From the NCBI GenBank assembly GCA_934675095.1, contig CAKUPC010000057.1, positions 1 through 8,362 on the forward strand: DNA of 8,362 nucleotides, in the 5' to 3' direction. How positions within the stretch are numbered: position 1 is the stretch's first letter; every line of letters starts with the position of its first letter. The DNA is from an uncultured Bacteroidales bacterium (GTDB taxonomy: Bacteria > Bacteroidota > Bacteroidia > Bacteroidales > UBA932). Below are positions 1 through 6,792 of the stretch, piece after piece. The position numbers were made by a program, and so were the translations under genes. The notes beneath the pieces are model-generated. The model worked only from the letters and a program-made list of their open reading frames with translations, had not been told where the DNA came from and made no database searches.

Positions 1-1
1 C

Positions 2-658
2 ATCAAGACAAAGGGATGGTTCGACAAGACCATGATAGCGATGGACGAAAGGCCTGCGGATGCCATGAAGAATGCACTCGGAGTCATCAGGGAGGCGGTT
101 CCGGATATGAAGGTCTCGCTTGCCGGTAACTGGCACGAGTCGCTTGCCGACTTCCTCGCGGACTACTGCGTGGCGATGAAGGAACCGTTCCCGGCGGCGG
201 AGATTGCCCGGAGGCGTGCGGAAGGAAAGGTCAGCACATGGTACACCTGCTGTGCGGAACGCTGCCCGAACACATTTATGGTCTCCAGGCCGGCCGAGGC
301 CGAATGGATTGGCTGGCATACCCTCGCGCGCGGATGTGACGGCTATCTCCGTTGGGCCTACAACAGCTGGACCGCCGACCCGACAAAGGACGGCAGATTC
401 CGCACATGGCCTGCGGGAGACTGCTTCATGGTCTATCCGGGCGGCCAGTCAAGCCCTCATTTTGAGCGTCTCAGGGAAGGAATCCAGGACTTTGAAAAGG
501 TGCGGATACTGAAAGAACTTTGGGAGGCCGAAGGCAATGACACCGCCCTCAGAAAGCTTGACTCCGCCCTCGGGCTCTTCACCCCCGAGCGCATTCTCGC
601 CGAAGGCCCAGATCCCGCCCTCGCCGCCGCAAAGGCAATCCTTGCCGAGCAGAACTGA
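2..658 (+). CDS. DUF4091 / GH123-like glycoside hydrolase, C-terminal part (5' end outside window)
   Basis: The reading frame is open from the first complete codon at position 2, so the gene begins upstream; the Met codon at position 32 is internal. The visible 218 residues match, from memory, the C-terminal half of DUF4091 proteins, related to GH123 beta-N-acetylgalactosaminidases. Landmarks are KGWFDKT followed by AMDERP (adjacent Asp-Glu at codons 44-49), a VSLAGNWH strand, STWYTCC, GYLRWAYNSW and WPAGDCFMVYPG, ending in a helical tail after LREGIQDFEKVRIL. GH123 enzymes use a neighbouring Asp-Glu pair in substrate-assisted catalysis; this DE pair is the likely equivalent, which is inference. 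Such proteins usually carry a signal peptide and act on host or plant glycans in gut Bacteroidales, but substrate cannot be told here. The gene converges on the transglycosylase gene with a 51-bp gap in which I see no convincing terminator. Confidence 0.85.
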   Translation: MKTKGWFDKTMIAMDERPADAMKNALGVIREAVPDMKVSLAGNWHESLADFLADYCVAMKEPFPAAEIARRRAEGKVSTWYTCCAERCPNTFMVSRPAEAEWIGWHTLARGCDGYLRWAYNSWTADPTKDGRFRTWPAGDCFMVYPGGQSSPHFERLREGIQDFEKVRILKELWEAEGNDTALRKLDSALGLFTPERILAEGPDPALAAAKAILAEQN

Positions 659-709
659 AACCGTCGCAGTCAGCCCGCATTATTTTGTCCCATAGTGAAT
701 ATCAATCGG

Positions 710-1831
710 TTACTTTTCGCAGATGCGGCAGAAGTTGCGGTAGTTTTCAAAGATTTTGTCGATGTAGGCGGTGACGGCGGTGTCAATTTCCGGGCTCGTG
801 GGGTTTGACGGGGCGGAACCGGGAGCTGAGGCGGCGGCCGAGTCGATGCTGGCCCTGAGCTCGGCAACGGCTGCGGAGTCGAGGTCGGCGTTCAGGGCTG
901 AGTCTGACAGCTCGGATTCGGGGGTTCCGTTGAGGTAGCGGAGCACGCGCGTCTCGCCGGCGTTGTAGGAGGCGAATACATATCTGAGGCGCTCGTCTCC
1001 GGTGGCATATTTCCTGAAAAGGTGGTCGAGATGACCGAGGTAGCTGGCTCCGGCGCGTATGTTCTCGTCCGGGTCGAGCACGTCCTTCACATCATAGACC
1101 CTGACTGTCAGCGGCATAATCTGCATCAGCCCCCTTGCCCCGGCGCGAGAGGTCACGTTGATGGCGAACTTCGATTCGGTATAGACCACTGCCGCGAGCA
1201 TCCTCCAGTCCCAGCCTATCGAGTCTGCCCATGCGCGGATGGTGCTGTCGTAGGGGCTGAGCTGCTGCCTTTCGGAGAAGGCCTTGTGGGGACGGTAGGA
1301 AGACGGCATGAAGCGGAAGCGTTCGAGCATCTCGCCGAACTCCACGCGGCCCGTGTAGTCGCTGAGCCAGGAGTTTACCCGGCGCATCTCCGCCTTTTCC
1401 TCCCCGCGCATGACCCAGCACAGCTCCTTGCAGACCGGACGCGACTTTGCAACGCTGTCGATATGGCTGACATGGAGAACCGAGTCGAACTTGGGAAGCA
1501 CCACTATGTCCGCCGCCCCGCTCATCAGTGAGTCGAGGCTGCTCTCCCTGCGCGTGAACGCGCGAATCCTTACCTTACAGTCATTTTCGTCCGCGAAGTC
1601 CCGCAGCATCTCATAGCTCAGGCCCGCATAGAGTATGTCCCCGTCGATTTTGTACTGGCCGAAGTCCAGCACGCACTCAAGCTCCCTTCCCTCAAGGGGA
1701 TTGGGCTGAGGACGCGTCGCGATATGATGGGCACACCACACCGTGGCAGCGATTGCGACCGCACCGGCAAGTCCTGCAAGGAAAGTCAGAAGTTCCCTGT
1801 GGCGTTGTCTGATGTTACCTCCGTACCGCAT
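710..1831 (-). CDS. MltF-like membrane-bound lytic transglycosylase with a shortened solute-binding domain
   Basis: This 373-residue protein probably cleaves peptidoglycan glycan strands in the periplasm. A hydrophobic segment (about 15-33) follows a short basic N-terminus, giving a signal anchor. Residues about 48-160 resemble the first lobe of a family 3 solute-binding domain (LDFGQY, YEMLRDFADEN, LDSLMSGAADIVVLP). Residues about 193-300 are an SLT goose-type lysozyme domain: catalytic Glu219 in YTESKF, then GARGLMQIMP (231-240) and ASYNAG (287-292). A Ser/Ala/Asp/Pro-rich stretch (about 301-349) separates this from a final helix (YIDKIFENYRNF). The solute-binding part goes almost directly from lobe 1 to the SLT linker, so the second lobe seems missing. 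From memory, Bacteroidales MltF proteins are longer, near 450 residues. The ATG start at 1831 lies inside the porin 3' end (17-bp overlap), implying co-transcription and possibly translational coupling. The SLT assignment is firm; 'MltF-like' rests on domain order. Confidence 0.88.
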   Translation of the reverse strand: MRYGGNIRQRHRELLTFLAGLAGAVAIAATVWCAHHIATRPQPNPLEGRELECVLDFGQYKIDGDILYAGLSYEMLRDFADENDCKVRIRAFTRRESSLDSLMSGAADIVVLPKFDSVLHVSHIDSVAKSRPVCKELCWVMRGEEKAEMRRVNSWLSDYTGRVEFGEMLERFRFMPSSYRPHKAFSERQQLSPYDSTIRAWADSIGWDWRMLAAVVYTESKFAINVTSRAGARGLMQIMPLTVRVYDVKDVLDPDENIRAGASYLGHLDHLFRKYATGDERLRYVFASYNAGETRVLRYLNGTPESELSDSALNADLDSAAVAELRASIDSAAASAPGSAPSNPTSPEIDTAVTAYIDKIFENYRNFCRICEK

Positions 1832-4523
1832 TGCTCATTCCGCTGTTGCTCCTGGCCCCGCCCGTGATTCCGCCGGCAGCCGAACCGCCGGAGGCAGACG
1901 CCTTCCCGTTTTTGTTGGATGAAATGTAGAACGGCCAATAGATGCCGATTTTGAACGCCCGCTGCGTGTAGATGTTGCCGTGAGCCGTGAAATAGTCGTT
2001 CGTCGCCATCGGCCATCCCTGTCCGGCGTTCATGAACTTCACGAAAATGCAGGCCTTGTACCACTGGATGTTGATGAACGCGTCGTAGTAGGGGCAGTTG
2101 CCGTATTTCTGCTGATTCTGATTGTACCACACTCCGAGCACCGGATTGTAGCCCTGGGCGTACCACGACGTCGTGAAATAGGTGTTGAGGCCTATCTGCA
2201 TCTCCATCACGTTCTTCACGACCGGGAACTGAATGTACCACCGCAGGTTCAGCGCGAGCATAGGAAGCGGCAGGGCCTCCGTGTTCGACGACAGCTGGAA
2301 CAGCGCCCGGTTGTCGAGGTGGAATTTCCAGAAAGTGAAGTTCTTCATGAGATATGCGCTCATCACGCTCATCGCCGTCCCGTTCTGCCGGACGACGCCC
2401 TTGCTGTCATAGTAGAGATTGTTCGCGAGCAGGGCATATCCGAACGAGGCCGCAAGATCCCACCTCGGGATGTCGAGTTCTCCGAACACTTTGGTCGTCG
2501 AGGTCTTGCTGAAACTGTTGTTCCACCGGAAGTGGTTGGTGAGCAGATTCTGCTGATAGAAGTCCGGCTCCTTGAGTCCGGTCTCGAAGTGGACCTTGAG
2601 GTCAATCGGGCTGAACTTGTCCCGTCTGAACGGATAGAAGCTGAACTTCATGTTCGCATCGACACGGAAGTCGTTGACCTCATATCCCGCGAATGTATAT
2701 CGTCCCGTCGCGTCCCATTCGACATATTTCTTTATCTTTCCGTTCGCCCCGGCATAGACATACGCCGAGTTGAGGTAGGTGTTCCGCAGTTTTCCGGATA
2801 TATACACGTCCTTGCTGAAACTGTAGTACGACGCAAGCTTGTCCCCGATTCCGACGTCTATTTTCGAGACAGCGGCATCGCTCGCCCACGGCTGCAGACG
2901 CATGAACACCTTGTTGTCGAGGCGGAGCGTCCTAAGGGAATCGGCGGACGATGTCGGGTTGAGGTAGAACGCGCCGTTGAAGAACTCCGAGGCCTCGGGA
3001 TTGGATGAACCGATTTCGTCGGTATATTTCTTCGTGTATATGTCCAGCGTGCTGCTGTGCCCGATGTATGCCGAGGTCATGTTCTTGTCGAGCGTGTCGG
3101 CGGAATAGGTGTAGGTGCTGTCCTTCTTCGCCCTGATCTTGTTTATGAAACTGAACGGGATGCGGAAGGTCTCGTCGAGGAAGAGGGTGTTCTTCTTGAT
3201 CTCATTGGAGGCGTTGTGCAGGTTCACGGCAAGCTCACGCGCGTCGAGGGTGGTGTCGCGAATCATCGAAAGGTCGGTGACTCCGCCGTTCTCGCTCTTG
3301 ACTATCTTGTTGTGTATGAAGCCGGTGTGCATCATGTACTTCTTCCCGAGGTAGTTCAGCCCGACCACCGCGTTGCTGTTTGTCACGTCCTCCCTCTGGA
3401 GCATTCCCTTGCCTCCGAACTTGTAGAATCCGAGGGTGAGGTTGAGCTGCGGGAGTATGTTCTGCGACGTCCAGACCCTGACGTTCATCTCTTCCTTCTC
3501 GTCCTTGGCGAAGAGGGTACCCCAGTAGGCCAGCTCGGTGTATGGGGTCTTCGTGTTGTACTGCGGAAGTGTGGAGGCGGAGTAGCTGTAGTCGCGGTAG
3601 GGGGTGTAGAATATGGCGTTGTCCTCCTCCTCGCGCTTGAAGAAGTTGTAGTACTGGGTCGCGGAGCCGCTCACGCCCTGCCATGTGACGTTCACGTCAT
3701 TGCGGAGCTGCGGGATGTCGTTGAACCAGTAGTTGAACGTCGTGTCCTGCTTTATGTACTTGAACTGCTGGAAGTCCTGATCGACGTTCCAGAGCACGAT
3801 TCTCTTGTATTGCAGCGAATCGGGGAAGGCGAAGGTTTCGAGTATGCGCGGGGTGTTCTCGCGGACGCTGTCCTTGTAGGCCTTGATGCTGTCCTGACGG
3901 TGCATGATGCTGTCCGAGCGCCGTAGCAGTTCCGGCAGCTTCTGCTTGTAGTCATATCTCTTGCGTTCCTTGCGGCTGAGTCCCTTGTACCATTTGTCGA
4001 AGGCAATCTTGGCAACCTCGGTGGAGTCCTTGACATAGAGGGAGTCGAGCCTTGCCAGTTCGAGGGTGTCGCCTGAGGCGATGAGGGTGTCGCGGGTGTA
4101 GGCGCGGGTCGCCGAGTCGCGCAGGGCTATGTAGTACTTGAACTTGAACGGATCCTTGAACTCAAGGGAGTCGGGGATGCGGATGGTGTCCGCGGGGTTT
4201 ATCAGCAGCTGCTCGGTGCTGTCGGCAGGTGTGGTGAGGCTGTCGGCGCTGCCGGTGAGACTGTCGGAAACGGATGCTCTGAGACTGTCTGGAATTGATG
4301 CTCCGAGGCTGTCAGATGCGAGTTTCAGGCTGTCGGTGCCGGACGGAATGACGCTGTCTTTCAGAACCGTTGATGAACTGTCGGTGGACAGGAGGCTTTC
4401 CAGGGAATCGGCGGTGCGGCGCACGGATACGCTGCGTCCCGCGTCGGTTCCGAACAGCCGGAATCCCGCGAACGCCACGACCAGCAGCGGCAGCCATATT
4501 TTATTTATTCCCTTTTTATTCAT
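1815..4523 (-). CDS. Putative outer-membrane porin (Bacteroidetes Porin_10-like family)
   Basis: The protein has 902 residues from the chosen start. I place the start at 4523 because MNKKGINKIW followed by LPLLVVAFAGFRLF looks like a signal peptide; the frame stays open 43 codons further upstream (Met at 4652), but that part translates a repeat cluster and runs into pncA. Residues about 39-237 are low in complexity, rich in Asp-Ser-Leu/Ile/Val motifs, with a basic helical patch (WYKGLSRKERKRYDYKQK, about 178-195). From about residue 260 the sequence has the alternating aromatic pattern of a beta-barrel, beginning NYWFNDIPQL, then VSGSATQYYNFFKR and LNLTLGFYKFGGKG, and closing with AFKIGIYWPFYI (856-867). 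This pattern matches Bacteroidetes proteins annotated 'putative porin'; transported substrate is unknown. A 35-residue Gly/Ser/Ala tail follows the last strand, which is unusual because barrels often end at a terminal aromatic residue. The gene precedes and overlaps the transglycosylase gene. Confidence 0.85.
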   Translation of the reverse strand: MNKKGINKIWLPLLVVAFAGFRLFGTDAGRSVSVRRTADSLESLLSTDSSSTVLKDSVIPSGTDSLKLASDSLGASIPDSLRASVSDSLTGSADSLTTPADSTEQLLINPADTIRIPDSLEFKDPFKFKYYIALRDSATRAYTRDTLIASGDTLELARLDSLYVKDSTEVAKIAFDKWYKGLSRKERKRYDYKQKLPELLRRSDSIMHRQDSIKAYKDSVRENTPRILETFAFPDSLQYKRIVLWNVDQDFQQFKYIKQDTTFNYWFNDIPQLRNDVNVTWQGVSGSATQYYNFFKREEEDNAIFYTPYRDYSYSASTLPQYNTKTPYTELAYWGTLFAKDEKEEMNVRVWTSQNILPQLNLTLGFYKFGGKGMLQREDVTNSNAVVGLNYLGKKYMMHTGFIHNKIVKSENGGVTDLSMIRDTTLDARELAVNLHNASNEIKKNTLFLDETFRIPFSFINKIRAKKDSTYTYSADTLDKNMTSAYIGHSSTLDIYTKKYTDEIGSSNPEASEFFNGAFYLNPTSSADSLRTLRLDNKVFMRLQPWASDAAVSKIDVGIGDKLASYYSFSKDVYISGKLRNTYLNSAYVYAGANGKIKKYVEWDATGRYTFAGYEVNDFRVDANMKFSFYPFRRDKFSPIDLKVHFETGLKEPDFYQQNLLTNHFRWNNSFSKTSTTKVFGELDIPRWDLAASFGYALLANNLYYDSKGVVRQNGTAMSVMSAYLMKNFTFWKFHLDNRALFQLSSNTEALPLPMLALNLRWYIQFPVVKNVMEMQIGLNTYFTTSWYAQGYNPVLGVWYNQNQQKYGNCPYYDAFINIQWYKACIFVKFMNAGQGWPMATNDYFTAHGNIYTQRAFKIGIYWPFYISSNKNGKASASGGSAAGGITGGARSNSGMSNAVRR
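4215..4409 (-). repeat. Asp-Ser-Leu near-heptad repeat within the porin N-terminal region
   Basis: Porin residues 39-103 carry repeated D-S-L/V/T motifs. The Asp residues at 64, 71, 79, 87, 94 and 101 are spaced 7, 8, 8, 7 and 7 residues apart. On the plus strand this appears as recurring 'ctgtcgg/ctgtctg/ctgtcag' about every 21-24 bp. The motif continues less regularly to about residue 237. The segment lies between the signal peptide and the barrel, so it is predicted to face the periplasm. Confidence 0.75.
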
Positions 4524-4531
4524 CTCAGTTT

Positions 4532-4631
4532 GTATGACAGTGCTTTTTTTGTCTCGGCTCAAAGATTTCTCACTTTGTTCGAAATGACAATGACTTGTTC
4601 GAGTGACGATGCTTCGTTCGAAAAGACAGTG
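4532..4631 (-). repeat. Cluster of degenerate copies of a TGTCATTTCGAAC-type repeat
   Basis: Read on the minus strand, the pncA-porin spacer contains related units: cactgtcttttcgaacgaag (4612-4631), catcgtcactcgaacaag (4594-4611), and a longer one at 4558-4592 beginning cattgtcatttcgaac and continuing aaagtgagaaatctttgag. A partial copy, cactgtcatac, lies at 4532-4542. The motif 'TGTCATTTCGAAC..AGTGAGAAATCT' resembles, from memory, a dispersed intergenic repeat frequent in Bacteroidetes genomes. The minus-strand sequence aatctttg (4560-4567) is one base from the Bacteroidetes -7 consensus TAnnTTTG, so the repeat might also carry the porin promoter; that is speculative. The rest of the 115-bp spacer holds nothing I recognise. 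Confidence 0.6.
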
Positions 4632-4638
4632 CCTTCGA

Positions 4639-5232
4639 TTATATAAGTTCAATTCCTTCGGCTTTCATCTCGGCGAGAGCCTTGCGGTGACCCTCCTCGC
4701 TGACGTATGCAAGCGCCTTCGTCAGCAGCTTCACCTTGAATCCGGCTTTGAGCAGGTCCTCGCAGGTGTTGCGGACGCAGTACTCGGTCGCTATGCCGCA
4801 GACATTGACCGTGCTGACGTCGAGCAGTTCAAGAATCTCGCCGAGCGACTGCCCCGCGCCGTTCCTGCCCTCGAACCCGGAGTACTGCTCGCAGCTGCGG
4901 TCGCAGCCCTTGTCGAAGGTAAGTTCCTCGCTCACATACGGCTGCAGGTCCTTGTGAATCTCCCCTCCGCGGGTCCCTGCCACGCAGTGCACCGGCCATG
5001 TGCCTCCGAAGCCTGTGAACGAGCAGTGGTCTGCAGGATGGTGGTCGCGTATGAACAGAATCGGGAAAGTGTCAAGAATCTCAACATCCTTGTCCCCCTC
5101 CTGAGAGCCGGTGTTCGCGTCGATGAATCGAAGCGTCTCCTTCACGGCGTTGTCCGCATTGATGCAGGCGAGCGAGCCGTCTATGAAATCGTAGAGCTCA
5201 TCCACGACGACGAGTGCCGTATTCCTTTCCAT
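4639..5232 (-). CDS. pncA: Nicotinamidase (isochorismatase-family cysteine hydrolase)
   Basis: This 197-residue cytoplasmic enzyme deamidates nicotinamide to nicotinate, the first step of Preiss-Handler NAD salvage. The isochorismatase-fold catalytic triad is visible: Asp11 (ALVVVDELYDF), Lys108 (TFDKGCD) and Cys152 (GIATEYCV). The nicotinamidase-specific metal ligands are also present: Asp63 and His65 in IRDHHPADHCSF, and His82 in GTWPVHCVAGTRGGEIH. This set separates nicotinamidases from other isochorismatase-like hydrolases. Length is normal for the family. The ATG at 5232 has AAGGA close upstream and begins right at the conserved first strand. The gene lies 62 bp after pncB on the same strand, and PncA supplies PncB's substrate. 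The stop codon abuts the degenerate repeat cluster ahead of the porin gene. Confidence 0.95.
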   Translation of the reverse strand: MERNTALVVVDELYDFIDGSLACINADNAVKETLRFIDANTGSQEGDKDVEILDTFPILFIRDHHPADHCSFTGFGGTWPVHCVAGTRGGEIHKDLQPYVSEELTFDKGCDRSCEQYSGFEGRNGAGQSLGEILELLDVSTVNVCGIATEYCVRNTCEDLLKAGFKVKLLTKALAYVSEEGHRKALAEMKAEGIELI

Positions 5233-5252
5233 ATCCTTAATATATTATAATA

Positions 5253-5282
5253 TGTATATATCCATTATTTCGAATCCACAAA
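5253..5282 (-). promoter_or_regulatory. Possible Bacteroidetes-type promoter for pncA
   Basis: In the 62-bp pncB-pncA gap the minus strand reads TTTG (5279-5282), an 18-bp spacer, then TATATACA (5253-5260). This partly matches the Bacteroidetes sigma-ABfr pattern (-33 TTTG, -7 TAnnTTTG), but the -7 box keeps only its 5' half. The AT-rich gap could equally be simple read-through from pncB. Confidence 0.2.
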
Positions 5283-5294
5283 ATCCGCTGACGC

Positions 5295-6788
5295 TCAGAT
5301 TTCCTTGAATTCGTTTATTTCCTTCACGAGACGGTTGATGATTTCGAGCTTCTTTGCGCTGAGGTCGTCGGAAATATCCACCTTGTAGTAGTGAGGATTT
5401 ATCAGACGTCGCTCCGAAGGACTGAAATGCATCAGCGTGTATTTGTAATATTCCCTCTTCTCCCCGAGGCTGCGGTGCGGCGCAATCCTCTTTCCTTCGG
5501 CGATTGCCGGAATCTGAAGCGGAATCGCCGTGTAGCTTCCGGCAGGGAAGGTCTTGAACTTGTAGCGGTCATACTCGTCATAGACCGTGATTTCCTCCCC
5601 GCGCTCAATCTTTTCGCTGAGCGAGTCGCCGCGAAGGCAGGTCACATCGACCTTGAACACGTCGCCCTTCTCCTCGTCGTGCTTGAGGAGGCGGTAGGTT
5701 ATCTGGAAGCCAGGGTTTATGAGCTTGACCTTGTCTTCGGAGCGCTTCAGGACAGGATTCCCGTCAATCTGAACGAGCTTATAGACATTGCCGAAGCACG
5801 GAGCCGCCTTGCTCGTGGCAATAGCGTCGCCGACTCCGTAGCAGTCAATCGCCGCGCCCTGCCTCTCAAGGTCGCTGATGAGGTATTCGTCAAGCGAGTT
5901 CGTGGCGAAAATCTTACAGTTCCGCAGTCCGTTCTCGTCGAGTATGCGCCGGCATTCCACCGAGAGGTAGGCGAGGTCGCCGCTGTCGAGGCGCACTCCG
6001 TAGCCGAACGGATAGTTGTCGTCGATTCCGTTGGCGCGGAAGGCCTTGATGGCGTTCTTGATTCCGCAGTGGAGCGTGTCGTAGGTGTCAATCAGCAGGA
6101 TGAGGTTCTCGCCCTGGTGGGTCTTGATGTAGGTGTCGAAAGCGTCGAACTCCCCGCGAACGGAGCAGCCGAAGGTCGTGACATAGCTGTGCGCCATGGT
6201 TCCCGTCGAGCCGCAGTCGAAGTAGGCTCCGGTGAGGATGTTGGATGTCCCTGCGCAGCCGGCGATGATTGCCGCCTTCGCCCCGTAGGTCGCCGCCCAC
6301 GGACCGTGAGCACGTCTTGAACCGAACTCGCTGACGGGATGGTTGGTACTGCGGCAAACTCTCGAAGCCTTGGTGGCCACCGCCATCTGATGGTTCATGA
6401 TGCACAGCAGCGGGGTCTCAAGCACCTGAGCCTCAATCAGAGGCGCCTCCACCGTGATAATCGGCTGGTTCGGGAAGGCAATCTCGCCCTCCTTCATAGC
6501 ATAGACATTGCCCGTGAAGCGCATTCCGGCGAGATATTTCCGGAACTCGGCATAGTCGTCGCCGGGGAGGAACTTCTCGAAGAAGGACTCCGGCTTGTCG
6601 CCCATCGAGAGAATCATCTCTATGACCTCCTCGGTCCCGCTCACGACAGCCCAGTTGTTGTTTTCGGGAGCAACCCTGTAGAACATGTTGAAAACGGCTA
6701 TGGAGTCTTTCCTGCCGCTCTCATAGAAGGATTTTCCCATCGTGTATTGGTACTTGTCCGAGCAGTATGCTATGTCTGAAAAATTCAT
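5295..6788 (-). CDS. pncB: Nicotinate phosphoribosyltransferase
   Basis: This 497-residue enzyme condenses nicotinate with PRPP, usually with ATP hydrolysis, to give nicotinate mononucleotide, the committed step of Preiss-Handler NAD salvage. Family landmarks occur in order: CSDKYQYTMG (9-18, the counterpart of TDLYQLTM), SEFGSRRAHG (153-162), GSTGTMAHSYV (193-203) with His200 as the likely phosphorylated histidine, LLIDTYDTLHCG (231-242), RLDSGDL (266-272), FATNSLDEY (294-302), and the phosphate-binding YGVGDAIATS (317-326) followed by FGNVYKLV. Length is normal and no key motif is broken. The ATG at 6788 is chosen because the conserved N-terminus starts there and it follows the protease stop by only 4 bp, suggesting translational coupling. 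pncA follows 62 bp downstream. Confidence 0.95.
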   Translation of the reverse strand: MNFSDIAYCSDKYQYTMGKSFYESGRKDSIAVFNMFYRVAPENNNWAVVSGTEEVIEMILSMGDKPESFFEKFLPGDDYAEFRKYLAGMRFTGNVYAMKEGEIAFPNQPIITVEAPLIEAQVLETPLLCIMNHQMAVATKASRVCRSTNHPVSEFGSRRAHGPWAATYGAKAAIIAGCAGTSNILTGAYFDCGSTGTMAHSYVTTFGCSVRGEFDAFDTYIKTHQGENLILLIDTYDTLHCGIKNAIKAFRANGIDDNYPFGYGVRLDSGDLAYLSVECRRILDENGLRNCKIFATNSLDEYLISDLERQGAAIDCYGVGDAIATSKAAPCFGNVYKLVQIDGNPVLKRSEDKVKLINPGFQITYRLLKHDEEKGDVFKVDVTCLRGDSLSEKIERGEEITVYDEYDRYKFKTFPAGSYTAIPLQIPAIAEGKRIAPHRSLGEKREYYKYTLMHFSPSERRLINPHYYKVDISDDLSAKKLEIINRLVKEINEFKEI

Positions 6789-6792
6789 GATG

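Noticed and set aside
659..709. Bidirectional terminator between the convergent genes.
   Set aside because: Only weak pairings (AACCG/CGGTT with a large loop) and no stem followed by a T-run could be found.
1729..1740. Lipoprotein lipobox at Cys33 of the transglycosylase.
   Set aside because: The residue before Cys is Trp (TVWC), which does not fit a lipobox; a signal anchor is more likely.
1980..3926. Long plus-strand open frames (1980-3008 and 3057-3926) opposite the porin gene.
   Set aside because: They lie antisense to a well-supported gene, translate into Val/Arg/Glu/Leu-rich sequence without recognisable domains, and are expected in GC-rich coding DNA.
4524..4652. N-terminal extension of the porin from Met at 4652.
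   Set aside because: The extension translates the repeat cluster, overlaps the end of pncA, and would bury the signal peptide that starts at 4523.
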